Assembly: GCA_900469345.1 (NCBI GenBank) | Contig: UBWZ01000008.1 | Span: forward strand, 1 to 64,000 | Direction of reading: 5' to 3' | DNA from: Hyphomicrobiales bacterium | GTDB lineage: Bacteria > Pseudomonadota > Alphaproteobacteria > Rhizobiales > Rhizobiaceae | Length of the DNA stretch: 64,000 nucleotides | Shown: piece by piece, positions 52,401 through 62,113 of the stretch | How the letters are laid out: each line of letters begins with the position of its first letter | Position numbering within the stretch: position 1 is the first letter of the stretch | Notes under the pieces: generated by a model | The model's database searches: none | The model's input: only the letters and a program-made list of their open reading frames with translations | What the model was told of the DNA's origin: nothing | Translations under genes and position numbers: made by a program

Positions 52401-53651
52401 GCCGATAGCGGCGATTTCATCGGTCGAGAAGGTGCCGAGTTCTTCGGTCGACAGCTTACCGATCTGGGCCGAGCTCAGGGCCGTGATCTGGCCGCTGGTC
52501 AGGGCCTGTACCTGGCTGCTCGTCAGGGCTTCGACCTGGGCGGTGCTGAGGCCGGCGACCTGGGTCGACTTAAGAGCTACGATCTGGTCGGTCGTCAGAA
52601 CCGCGACATTGTCGGTGGACAGCGCCGTCAGCTGGGTCGAGGTCAGGGCCTGGATCTGGCCGGACTGCAGCACGACCGCCTGGGCGGTCGAAAGAGCGCC
52701 GATCTGGGCTGTGCTGAGCGCCGAGATCTGGGTCGACTTCAGCGCAGCGATCTTGTCGGTGCCGAGCGACACGATGTCGTCGGTCGAGAGGCCGGCGATC
52801 GCCTTGGTGCCGATGGCGGCGATCTCGTCGGTCGAGAAGGTGCCGAGTTCTTCGGTCGACAGCTTGCCGATCTGGGCGGAGCTGAGGGCCGTGATCTGAC
52901 CGCTGGTCAGGGCCTGTGCCTGGCTGCTTGTCAGGGCCTCGACCTGGGCGGTGCTGAGGCTGGCGACCTGTGCGGACTTCAGGGCGACGATCTGGTCGGT
53001 GGTGAGGACAGCAACGCTATCGGTGCTGATCGCGGCGATCTGCTTGGAGCTGAGAGCGGCGATCTGGCCCGACTGCAGCACGACCGTCTGTGCGGTCGAA
53101 AGAGCGCCGATCTGGGCGGTGCTGAGCGATGCGATCTGGGTGGACTTCAGGGCAGCAATCTTGTCGGTGCCGAGAGAAACGATGTCGTCGGTCGAGAGGC
53201 CGGCGATAGCCTTGGTGCTGATCGCGGCGATTTCGTCCGTCGTGAAAGTGCCGAGCTCTTCGGTCGTCAGGGTGCTGAGGGCAGCCGAGCTCAGGGCGGA
53301 GATCTGGGCGCTGTTGAGGGCCTGGATCTGATCGCTGTCGAGCGCATCGATCTGGCTCGTGTAGAGGGCAGCGACCTGGACCGACGAGAGGCCGGTGATC
53401 TGGGCCGAGGACAGCACTGCGATCTGGTCTGCGGAGAGACCGACCACGGCCGTGGCGGAGAGGTTTCCGAGCTGCGTGGAACTGAGGACGTGGACGTCGT
53501 CGGTTTCCAGGGCTGCGACCTGCGTGGAAGAAAGGGCCTTGAGCTGCGTCGAGCTCAGAGCGGCAACATCTGTCGTCGTCAACGATGCAATCGTCGTGGT
53601 CGACAACGACTTGATCTGGTTGACGGTCAGAGAAGTAACAATGGAAGTCAT
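49404..53651 (-). CDS. Octapeptide-repeat protein (1415 residues)
   Basis: This 1415-residue paralogue of the giant repeat protein has about 176 octads of L-[ST]-[ST]-x-Q-[IV]-x-A. Here the 136-residue block is nearly identical from copy to copy: SLGTDKIAALKSTQISALST, or a variant differing at a few positions, occurs nine times, 408 bases apart. The first 17 octads (MTSIVTSLTVNQIKSLST onwards) and the last ones (TDQVAAVIAVYASV) are less regular and match the ends of the larger protein, so they may be caps. No Cys, signal peptide or membrane helix is seen. ATG 53651 follows AGGGG at good spacing. The function is unknown. The near-identity of blocks suggests frequent homogenisation. Confidence 0.85.
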   Translation of the reverse strand: MTSIVTSLTVNQIKSLSTTTIASLTTTDVAALSSTQLKALSSTQVAALETDDVHVLSSTQLGNLSATAVVGLSADQIAVLSSAQITGLSSVQVAALYTSQIDALDSDQIQALNSAQISALSSAALSTLTTEELGTFTTDEIAAISTKAIAGLSTDDIVSLGTDKIAALKSTQIASLSTAQIGALSTAQTVVLQSGQIAALSSKQIAAISTDSVAVLTTDQIVALKSAQVASLSTAQVEALTSSQAQALTSGQITALSSAQIGKLSTEELGTFSTDEIAAIGTKAIAGLSTDDIVSLGTDKIAALKSTQISALSTAQIGALSTAQAVVLQSGQIQALTSTQLTALSTDNVAVLTTDQIVALKSTQVAGLSTAQVEALTSSQVQALTSGQITALSSAQIGKLSTEELGTFSTDEIAAIGTKAIAGLSTDDIVSLGTDKVAALKSTQISALSTAQIGALSSAQTVVLQSGQIQALTSSQLTALSTDNVAVLTTDQIVALKSTQVAGLSTAQVEALTSSQVQALTSGQIAALSSAQIGKLSTEELGTFSTDEIAAINTKAIAGLSTDDIVSLGTDKIAALKSTQISALSTSLLAVLSTGQTVALQTGQLAALSSAQIAAINTDDVAVLTTDQIAALKSAQVAALSSSQIDALTSTQAQALTSGQIAALGSAAISAFSTEDLSTFSTDEIAAISTKALAGLSTDDIVSLGTDKIAALKSTQIASLSTAQIGALSSAQTVVLQSGQIQALTSSQLTALSTDNVAVLTTDQIVALKSTQVAGLSTAQIEALTSSQAQALTSGQITALSSAQIGKLSTEELGTFSTDEIAAISTKAIAGLSTDDIVSLGTDKVAALKSTQISALSTAQIGALSSAQTVVLQSGQIQALTSSQLTALSTDNVAVLTTDQIVALKSTQVAGLTTAQIEALTSGQAQALTSGQIAALSSAQIGKLSTEELGTFSTDEIAAISTKAIAGLSTDDIVSLGTDKIAALKSTQIALLSTAQIGALSSAQTVVLQSGQIQALTSSQLTALSTDNVAVLTTDQIVALKSTQVAGLSTAQIEALTSGQAQALTSGQIAALSSAQIGKLSTEELGTFSTDEIAAISTKAIAGLTTDDIVSLGTDKVAALKSTQISALSTAQIGALSSAQTVVLQSGQIQALTSSQLTALSTDNVAVLTTDQIVALKSTQVAGLSTAQIDALTSTQAQALTSGQIAALGSAQLGAFSTEELNTFSTDEIAAISTKAIAGLSTDDIVSLGTDKIVALKSTQISALNTAQIGALSSTQTMALQSGQIQALTSTQLTALSTDNVAVLTTDQIVALKSTQVSGLSTAQIEALTSTQAQALTSGQIAALSSAAIGAFSTEELGTFSTDEIAAISTKAIAGLSTDDITALGTDKLDALTSSQIQALNTDQVAAVIAVYASV
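49500..53400 (-). repeat. Nine near-identical 408-bp tandem repeats
   Basis: Recurring DNA words such as GCGACCTGGGTCGACTTCA recur 408 bases apart (near 50,520, 50,928, 51,336, 52,152 and 52,560), with variants at the other positions. Each block is itself 17 units of 24 bases. Assembly of short reads would collapse this stretch, so copy number should be treated with caution. Confidence 0.9.
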
Positions 53652-54284
53652 CTAGTGCGCCCCTGGTGCTGGTTGATCACGTACGCGTTCCCCTGTCCGC
53701 GGATGCCCCGAAAGATTACGTTCCGGAAAACCTCGAGCGCGTGATGCACCCGCCGACAAACGCCCACGCAGCCGGACGCACTCGGCGACACAACTCAGGC
53801 ACTTTGCCAGTCAAGACATATAGTGAGACATGGCTCGAGCGAGCCTGCGTACCGGGAGGACATCATGCTTTCAGAACCTTGCTGGCTCTGACCCGTGCGC
53901 CGATCAATGCAGAGTATGGGATGTTTTCGACCGCCGGTAGCACCGGTGGATCACCCAACTTTGCGATACTTTGAAATCTAGCAGTGCAGCTTTTAATTTT
54001 GAGTTAATGGATCGTGACAGTTTAAAGTTATGCCGGCAATAGTAAAGCAAGATGGGTGTACTGACATGCATGTCATCAAATGCCGCCAAGAAGAGATTTG
54101 ACAAAGAATAGTTACGAAGCGCTTTGGCGGCCCTTGGGCAAGACGAGAAACCCTTTGTGCATGTGGAAAGGAATGTTCAACCCTCGGGGCGGCACGCCTG
54201 ACCGCGGAAGGGTCAGTGCGGCCTGAGCGGGACAATCCGCTCCGGCGGATCGTCTGGTCGGCCCCTAGCGATGGAATTGCCGGG
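53652..54284. promoter_or_regulatory. 633-bp upstream region of the 1415-residue repeat gene
   Basis: This is the longest gene-free stretch of the window. Open frames here have no convincing coding character. The part at 53970-54110 is clearly AT-richer than its surroundings, as promoters and transferred DNA often are. It contains the perfect palindrome TGACATGCATGTCA (54062-54075). The promoter of the repeat gene is likely here. Confidence 0.45.
54062..54075. promoter_or_regulatory. Perfect 14-bp palindrome, possible operator
   Basis: TGACATGCATGTCA reads the same on both strands and sits in AT-rich DNA about 410 bases before the repeat gene start. It has the shape of a dimeric regulator site. 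No regulator can be named. Confidence 0.35.
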
Positions 54285-56563
<2,279 letters not shown>

Positions 56564-56590
56564 GGGCTTTTCCTAAAACTGCTAAATCAT

Positions 56591-57214
56591 TTAGCTTTTG
56601 GAGGTCCCTGACAGTTCAGTGACCTTGACACCAAAACGCGTGTCGTCGTCTTCCAGGAGCGTAATCTCACCGCGGGCGATCAGCCGGCCGTTGACGGTGA
56701 TGTCAACCGGCTCCCCGATCTTCTTGTCGAGCGTGACCGTGGTACCTTCCTTCAGGTTCATCAGGCCTTTCACCGGCATCCGGCTCGAGCCGAGGACGAT
56801 CTGGACATCGATCGGGATGTCCATGATCAGCTGATGATTGGCGTCCAGTCCGTAGTTTTCCTCTTCGTCGTCACGCGACGAATTGCCGGCCATCGACGGT
56901 GCGGCCATGTCGCCGAAGGCCGATGTGTCGCCGAACGGCGAAGCGTCACCGAAGCTCGACGTCTCGCCGAACGATGAGGCCTCGCCGAAAGACGCCGTGT
57001 CCCCAAAGGACGAGCTGAGGTCGTCCGAACCGAAGTCACCGCCGAACGTGGGCATTTCGGCGGAAAATGCGTCTGCGTCCGAAGGCAGGAGCGTACCGTC
57101 TTCGTCGGCCTTCAATGCGCCGCGAAGGTCGTCGATCGCGCTGTCGAGATCCAGGTTGCTGGACTCGACCGGATCTTCCGTGATGTTGTTCTTAACCGTC
57201 GGTTTTCTAGCCAT
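56591..57214 (-). CDS. fliN: Flagellar motor switch protein FliN with SFGD-repeat extension
   Basis: In this 207-residue protein the C-terminal 90 residues are a standard SPOA domain ([19 protein letters not shown], then [20 protein letters not shown]). Before it lies an acidic, Ser/Gly/Phe-rich stretch (about residues 55-105) with seven to eight copies of SFGD/SFGE-type motifs spaced six or seven residues apart. FliN of E. coli is 137 residues, so this extension is additional and probably disordered. It is placed between fliM and fliG. Confidence 0.94.
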   Translation of the reverse strand: MARKPTVKNNITEDPVESSNLDLDSAIDDLRGALKADEDGTLLPSDADAFSAEMPTFGGDFGSDDLSSSFGDTASFGEASSFGETSSFGDASPFGDTSAFGDMAAPSMAGNSSRDDEEENYGLDANHQLIMDIPIDVQIVLGSSRMPVKGLMNLKEGTTVTLDKKIGEPVDITVNGRLIARGEITLLEDDDTRFGVKVTELSGTSKS

Positions 57215-57269
57215 AAGCCATTATCCACGTCGAAACTTATCTGAGGCTGCCTTTGCCGATCAGAAAGGG

Positions 57270-58214
57270 TTAAATATTAAGGATCTGTTTAAGGGAGGTG
57301 CCGTCCGGGCTGGCGTTGGATTTTACCTTGACCGAATAACTGTCGCCGGATCGACCGAATTCGCAACGATACATCGTCCTTCCGTTGGCATCCATGTCCA
57401 CGCTGACTTCGCCGATATCCTCGAACGGGATCGTCACGCCGGGGCGTAGCCTGGCAATCGAGCTCAGCTTCAGTGGCGTCAGCTTGATCCGGGCGCAGAG
57501 ATCGACCTGCGACCGCAGCACGCGATCCGACAGCTGTTCGTCCTGCTGGCCGCGTCCGTCGCTGAGCTGCGGCACGGGCCGGGTGATGGCCGTCTTCAGG
57601 AGGACATTCTGCGGGATCACGATGACGATCTCGCTTTGAAGCTGCCCGAGAGTGACCTTGAGGCGCACCGCAGCGACGAAATCGTCTTCGACTTCCGCCG
57701 AGTGCTGGGCATATTTGCCGGACGGGAACGGCGCCGACGAGATCGGTTCGTGATCGCCGGGAACCTTGATGCCGCACCGCAGGACGCTGACGACCCTTGC
57801 CAGGAACAGGGCGGCGATGTCGTCCTCGATCGAGGACAGGGCGCGGCTTTCGCCCTCGGCCGACTGGGGTGCGGGATCGCCGAGCAATTGCGCGATCATC
57901 GCAATCGGCAGGTTGTTCCTGACGCCAACGACAAAATGCGGGCACCAGTTGCGCACGCTGACGCTGACCAGCGTGTAGTCGGCGCCAAGACCTGAAATGA
58001 CGGCCGAGTTCAGCCCCGACTTGTGGTCGGCATATTCCAGCTCGAGATCGACCTGCATTTCTTCCCGCAGCATGTCGGCGAGGAGCAGGCATTCGAGGCC
58101 GGCAACGTCGCCGCAGCTGCGTGCGATGGCCTTGGCGTCGCCGAGATGACCGGTCAGCCGGGCGAGAATGACCCGGTCGATCGGAGGCGGCACTTTGTTC
58201 GGTTGCTTTGCCAT
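57270..58214 (-). CDS. fliM: Flagellar motor switch protein FliM
   Basis: This 314-residue protein is divergent in its N-terminal and middle parts, with a C-terminal SPOA-like domain (LCARIKLTPLKLSSIARLRPG, then IPFEDIGEVSVD). The conserved N-terminal CheY-binding peptide of enteric FliM (LSQxEID) is not seen at the start (MAKQPNKVPPPIDRVIL), as is usual in rhizobia. It starts five bases after the motA stop and is coupled to it. Confidence 0.9.
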   Translation of the reverse strand: MAKQPNKVPPPIDRVILARLTGHLGDAKAIARSCGDVAGLECLLLADMLREEMQVDLELEYADHKSGLNSAVISGLGADYTLVSVSVRNWCPHFVVGVRNNLPIAMIAQLLGDPAPQSAEGESRALSSIEDDIAALFLARVVSVLRCGIKVPGDHEPISSAPFPSGKYAQHSAEVEDDFVAAVRLKVTLGQLQSEIVIVIPQNVLLKTAITRPVPQLSDGRGQQDEQLSDRVLRSQVDLCARIKLTPLKLSSIARLRPGVTIPFEDIGEVSVDMDANGRTMYRCEFGRSGDSYSVKVKSNASPDGTSLKQILNI

Positions 58215-58218
58215 GGGA

Positions 58219-59088
58219 TCAAGCCGCCTTTTCGCCGCCGGGGTTCATCATTTCCTGCTCCACGGCGTCGATCGAAGGCCGGTCGCCGTTGCCGATGGTC
58301 TTGCGGCCGTATTCGAGGGCAACCTGCGGAACGGAACCGTTCATGTAGGCGATCAGGGTCTGCTTCACGATCGTATAGAGGCGGTGCTGCTTGGTGCGGA
58401 CAATCTTGATCTGTGAGGTAAGCGGGTTGCAAACGCAGTAGGACAGGACGATCCCGAGCATGGTGCCGACGAGCGCCGCACCGATCAGGCCACCCAGCAC
58501 TTCCGGCGTTTCGTTGATGTGGGCCATGGCCTTGATGACCCCGAGAACCGCTGCCACGATCCCGATTGCCGGGAAGGAATCGCCCATCGCCGTGATCGCA
58601 TGATAGGGCTTGAGCTTGTCCGACAGCATGGTTTCGAGCTCTTCGTCCATCAGCGCCTCGATTTCGTGAGAGCGTGCATTGCCGATGATGATGAGGCGGA
58701 CATAGTCGCAGATGAAGACGGTGAGATACTTGTTCTTCAGGACCGTCGGCGCATTCTGAAAGATCGAAGACTCTTCCGGATTGTCGATATGGGCTTCGAT
58801 CTCGTTGCGTGGCTTGGTGCGCAGGTCCCGCATGAGGGAATAGAGAACGCCAAGGATATCGAGGTATTCCCGGTCTTTCGGGACCGCGAACTTGAAGGCC
58901 TCGCCGAGCGCCTTGCCGGAGTCCTTCACCACCTTCATGGGATTGGCCATGATGAAGCCGCCGAGGCCGGCACCCCCGATGACCATGAACTCGAATGGCT
59001 GGACCAGCACGCCGACGTGACCGCCCATGGCCATGAAGCCGCCCAGGACGCAGCCAATGGTAATCATGAAACCTAGAATAATCGTCAT
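58219..59088 (-). CDS. motA: Flagellar stator protein MotA
   Basis: This 289-residue stator subunit conducts protons with MotB. It has four membrane helices (1-20, about 30-50, about 170-195, about 200-225), the cytoplasmic loop with charged residues around [15 protein letters not shown], and [16 protein letters not shown] in helix three. It is first in the minus-strand motor operon. motB is not in this window. Confidence 0.97.
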   Translation of the reverse strand: MTIILGFMITIGCVLGGFMAMGGHVGVLVQPFEFMVIGGAGLGGFIMANPMKVVKDSGKALGEAFKFAVPKDREYLDILGVLYSLMRDLRTKPRNEIEAHIDNPEESSIFQNAPTVLKNKYLTVFICDYVRLIIIGNARSHEIEALMDEELETMLSDKLKPYHAITAMGDSFPAIGIVAAVLGVIKAMAHINETPEVLGGLIGAALVGTMLGIVLSYCVCNPLTSQIKIVRTKQHRLYTIVKQTLIAYMNGSVPQVALEYGRKTIGNGDRPSIDAVEQEMMNPGGEKAA

Positions 59089-59301
59089 TGTGATCCGTAT
59101 CCGACGTCATTGCAGCCGGCTGCAGAGATACGGAGGCTGCCTTGCGTGAAGCTGGCTTGCGGCCGGCCTGCAACCCTCCGGACGATGGCAGATCCGGCCG
59201 CCAGCCTCACGCAAGCAATCTTTGGTTGGATCGCGCCAGGCCGATTGAGGCCGCTCGACGCCTTCTCGATGGGAGCAGGCATCTCAAAAGGAGATCCATC
59301 A
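59089..59301. promoter_or_regulatory. Divergent motA/flgF promoter region
   Basis: This 213-base region between divergent flagellar genes must hold both promoters. A perfect 14-base palindrome TGCAGCCGGCTGCA lies at 59111-59124, 23 bases from the motA start, and could be an operator. A strong ribosome site AAAGGAG precedes flgF. Confidence 0.5.
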
Positions 59302-60036
59302 ATGCAATCGGGTATCTATGTTGGTATATCCGCGCAGATGGCGCTTGAGCGCCGGCTGAACACCATCGCGGACAATATGGCCAACATGAACACGGTCGGT
59401 TTCCGGTCGACCGAGGTCAAGTTCGACCAGATGGTCTCGAACATCGACAATGATATCTCGGCATCGGTGTCCTTTGTTTCTCAAGGCAATGACTACCTTT
59501 CGACGAAAGCCGGCGAGTTGCAGCAGACGGGCAATCCGCTCGATTTCGCCGTCAAGGGCGACGCCTGGTTTTCGCTCAACACGCCGTCCGGTCCTGTACT
59601 GACCCGCGACGGGCGGTTCACCATGGCGGAGACCGGCGAACTCCTCTCCATTCGCGGCTACCCCGTGCTCGACAGCGGCGGCGGGCCCATCCAGCTCGAC
59701 CGCACCGCGGGTCCGCCGTCCGTCGGCGTTGACGGACGCATCTTCCAGAACGGCCGGCCTGTGGCGTCCATCGGCCTTTTCCAGGCGGACCTTTCCAAGG
59801 GCTTCCTGCGCTATGACAACAGCGGTGTCCTGCCGTCGGGCGGCGCCCAGCCGGTGGTCGACAGCAAGGATGTCGGGGTCCTGCAGGGCTATATCGAACA
59901 GTCGAACGTCAACGGCATCAGCGAGATGACCCAGCTGATCTCGGTCAACCGCAATTTCGAAGGGATCTCGTCTCTGATGGGCTCGACGGAGAGCACGTTC
60001 ACCGACGCCATCAAGACGCTGGGCGGTAGCCAGTAA
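59302..60036 (+). CDS. flgF: Flagellar proximal rod protein FlgF
   Basis: This 244-residue axial protein begins MQSGIYVGISAQMALERRL, followed by the rod motif NTIADNMANMNTVGFRS. The C-terminal GYIEQSNVNGISEMTQLISV pairs with it as in all rod/hook proteins. AAAAGGAGAT precedes ATG 59302; an upstream open frame through the divergent promoter is rejected. fliI follows after 20 bases. Confidence 0.96.
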   Translation: MQSGIYVGISAQMALERRLNTIADNMANMNTVGFRSTEVKFDQMVSNIDNDISASVSFVSQGNDYLSTKAGELQQTGNPLDFAVKGDAWFSLNTPSGPVLTRDGRFTMAETGELLSIRGYPVLDSGGGPIQLDRTAGPPSVGVDGRIFQNGRPVASIGLFQADLSKGFLRYDNSGVLPSGGAQPVVDSKDVGVLQGYIEQSNVNGISEMTQLISVNRNFEGISSLMGSTESTFTDAIKTLGGSQ

Positions 60037-60056
60037 ACCGGGGCCGGGCGCAGCAC

Positions 60057-61445
60057 ATGACCGAGACCCCCGTTATCCGCAAGCCGTTCGAGAAACTCGA
60101 CCATCTGGCAGCGCTTGTTGCGCGTCAGGCGGATCCCGCGTTCTGCGTCACCGCCGGCGGCGTGGTCACCGCCATTTCCGCCACCCACTACGCGGTGAGC
60201 GGCCTGTCCAAGCACGTTCGCCTCGGCGATTTCGTCGAGCACTGCAGCAAGGCTGGCACCCATCTGGGGCAGGTGATCAAGGTCGAATCCGAACACGTCC
60301 AGGTCTGCGCCATCGAGCCCGGTGAGCCGATCAGCATCCATGACAGCGTCCTGCGCATCGGGTCGTTCAAGGTCTCCCCCCATGATGACTGGTGCGGTCG
60401 CGCGGTTGACGCGCTTTGCCGCCCGATCGACGGCAAGGGCATGCTGCCGCAGGGTCCGGTCGGTCGTTCCATCATCAACACGGCGCCCGCATCCATGTCG
60501 CGACGCCGCGTCGACAAGGGGTTTCGCACCGGCGTCAAGGCGATCGATATCTTCACGCCGCTCTGCTACGGCCAGCGCCTTGGCATCTTTGCCGGCTCCG
60601 GCGTCGGCAAGTCGACGCTCTTGTCGATGCTGGCGAGCGCGGACGCCTTTGACCGGGTCGTCATCGCCCTCGTCGGCGAGCGTGGCCGCGAGGTCCGTGA
60701 ATTCATCGAGGATACGCTCGGCGAAAACATGCGCAAATCCATTGCCGTGGTCGCGACCAGCGATGAGAGCCCGATGTTGCGCAAGATGGCGCCGCTTGTC
60801 GCCATGACCATCGCCGAGCACTTCCGCGACCAGGGCGAAAACGTTCTGTTCATCGCCGACAGCGTCACCCGCTTCGCCCATGCGGTGCGTGAAGTGGCGA
60901 TTGCGAGCGGCGAGCTGCCAATTTCACGCGGCTATCCGGCTTCCGTCTTCACCGAGCTGCCCAAGCTTCTCGAAAGGGCAGGGCCCGGCCTTGAAGGCAG
61001 CGGCACGATCACCGCTATCATTTCGGTCCTGGTGGACGGCGACAACCATAACGACCCGGTATCCGACAGCGCCCGCGGCATCCTCGACGGACACATCGTC
61101 CTTGAGCGCAGCCTTGCGGACGAAGGGCGCTACCCGCCGATCAATCCGCTGTCGTCGATCTCGCGCCTTGCCCGCAAGGCCTGGACGCCCGATCAGGAAC
61201 GGCTGGTGATGCGGCTGAAGACACTGATGCACCGCTACGAGGAAACGCGCGACCTTCGCCTGATCGGCGGCTACCGTCCGGGCACCGACGCCGACCTCGA
61301 CATGGCTGTGAAGCAGGTGCCGGCGATTTACGAAACCCTCAAACAGACCCCCGCCGACAAGTCCGTCGCCGACGCCTATGCCGAACTGGCGATCGCGTTG
61401 CGCAACGTTGCTGCGGGCGTCGCTCCAATGGCTGCAAAACGATGA
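60057..61445 (+). CDS. fliI: Flagellum-specific export ATPase FliI
   Basis: This 462-residue ATPase has the Walker A motif GIFAGSGVGKSTLL (about residue 180), Walker B-like VLFIADSVTRFAHA and ISRGYPASVFTELP, all FliI/F1-beta type. It powers unloading of chaperoned export substrates. Its stop overlaps the next start by four bases (ATGA). Confidence 0.97.
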   Translation: MTETPVIRKPFEKLDHLAALVARQADPAFCVTAGGVVTAISATHYAVSGLSKHVRLGDFVEHCSKAGTHLGQVIKVESEHVQVCAIEPGEPISIHDSVLRIGSFKVSPHDDWCGRAVDALCRPIDGKGMLPQGPVGRSIINTAPASMSRRRVDKGFRTGVKAIDIFTPLCYGQRLGIFAGSGVGKSTLLSMLASADAFDRVVIALVGERGREVREFIEDTLGENMRKSIAVVATSDESPMLRKMAPLVAMTIAEHFRDQGENVLFIADSVTRFAHAVREVAIASGELPISRGYPASVFTELPKLLERAGPGLEGSGTITAIISVLVDGDNHNDPVSDSARGILDGHIVLERSLADEGRYPPINPLSSISRLARKAWTPDQERLVMRLKTLMHRYEETRDLRLIGGYRPGTDADLDMAVKQVPAIYETLKQTPADKSVADAYAELAIALRNVAAGVAPMAAKR

Positions 61446-62002
61446 AGACGATGAAGCCGACCCAAGGCCAGAAGCTGATTGTCCGCCGCCTCAAGAAGAG
61501 GCCGTTCCACCGGGAGAGCAGCCGTGGCGAGATGACCATGAAGGGCGGCGCGGCCATTCTGGCGATCGCCGCCGCGCTCTTTCCCTGGTACGTCTTTCTC
61601 AACCAGGAAAAGTTCGGTGTGAGCACGGACGGCTGGGAACAGCTCCGCAATGTCCGCAGCTTTCGCCACCGCGACGTGGTCGAGGTGCCGCCGATGTCGA
61701 TCGCCCGCGCGCCGAGCTTGACGTCGGATCCGTCGGACATGCTGGTCACGGCGACGGTGCCGAAGGCCGGTTCGGACACCGCCGGCGATATCGGGACCCT
61801 GCAGCCCTTCCCCGGTCGGGCGGGCTTCCGGCTTCTCCACGTGGCCAATGGCCGTGCCATGATCGAGGACGGCAACGGCATGTACATCGTCCAGACGGGG
61901 TCGATCCTGCCCGACAACAGCCGTGTTGCGGCGATGACGCAGAAGAATGGCAAGTGGGTGATCGTCACTTCGGCGGGCGAGACCTACGAGAGCGAGAAGT
62001 AG
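61442..62002 (+). CDS. Unknown flagellar-locus membrane protein
   Basis: This 186-residue protein has a basic N-terminus (residues 1-34) and one membrane helix (AAILAIAAALFPWYVFL). A periplasmic domain follows, ending in beta-rich segments (GFRLLHVANGRAMIEDGNGMYIVQTGSILP). The start overlaps fliI by four bases, so it is part of the flgF-fliI transcript. Rhizobial clusters have an unnamed gene here; I do not know its job. The single helix plus SH3-like periplasmic end suggests an accessory to the export gate or rod; that is inference. Confidence 0.75.
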   Translation: MKTMKPTQGQKLIVRRLKKRPFHRESSRGEMTMKGGAAILAIAAALFPWYVFLNQEKFGVSTDGWEQLRNVRSFRHRDVVEVPPMSIARAPSLTSDPSDMLVTATVPKAGSDTAGDIGTLQPFPGRAGFRLLHVANGRAMIEDGNGMYIVQTGSILPDNSRVAAMTQKNGKWVIVTSAGETYESEK

Positions 62003-62079
62003 CCGTTTCGGCATGGGCGGCCACGGCCGCTCAGTGACGCGGCCCGTCCCTTCCCATCATCGATGCAAAACAGCGCCCG

Positions 62080-62113
62080 CTGATGGCGGGGCCGGTGTTC
62101 GCCCCGCTATCAG
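62080..62113 (-). terminator. Hairpin terminator of the flagellin gene
   Basis: The arms CTGATgGCGGGGC and GCCCCGCtATCAG, with one wobble position, overlap the flagellin stop codon. On the minus strand they are followed about ten bases on by GTTTTG. This is a likely terminator, and could also act on the convergent transcript. Confidence 0.55.

Noticed and set aside
38625..53651. Repeat arrays considered as CRISPR or as non-coding satellite
   Set aside because: There are no spacers, the period is a multiple of three throughout, the frame stays open for thousands of bases and substitutions keep the amino-acid pattern, so it is coding.
51816..53744. 642-residue plus-strand frame opposite the 1415-residue gene
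   Set aside because: Same repeat shadow effect. The minus frame has the matching ends, ribosome site and terminator.
53666..54235. Short frames in the region upstream of the 1415-residue gene
   Set aside because: No ribosome sites, unrelated composition on both strands and overlap with promoter-like AT-rich DNA.
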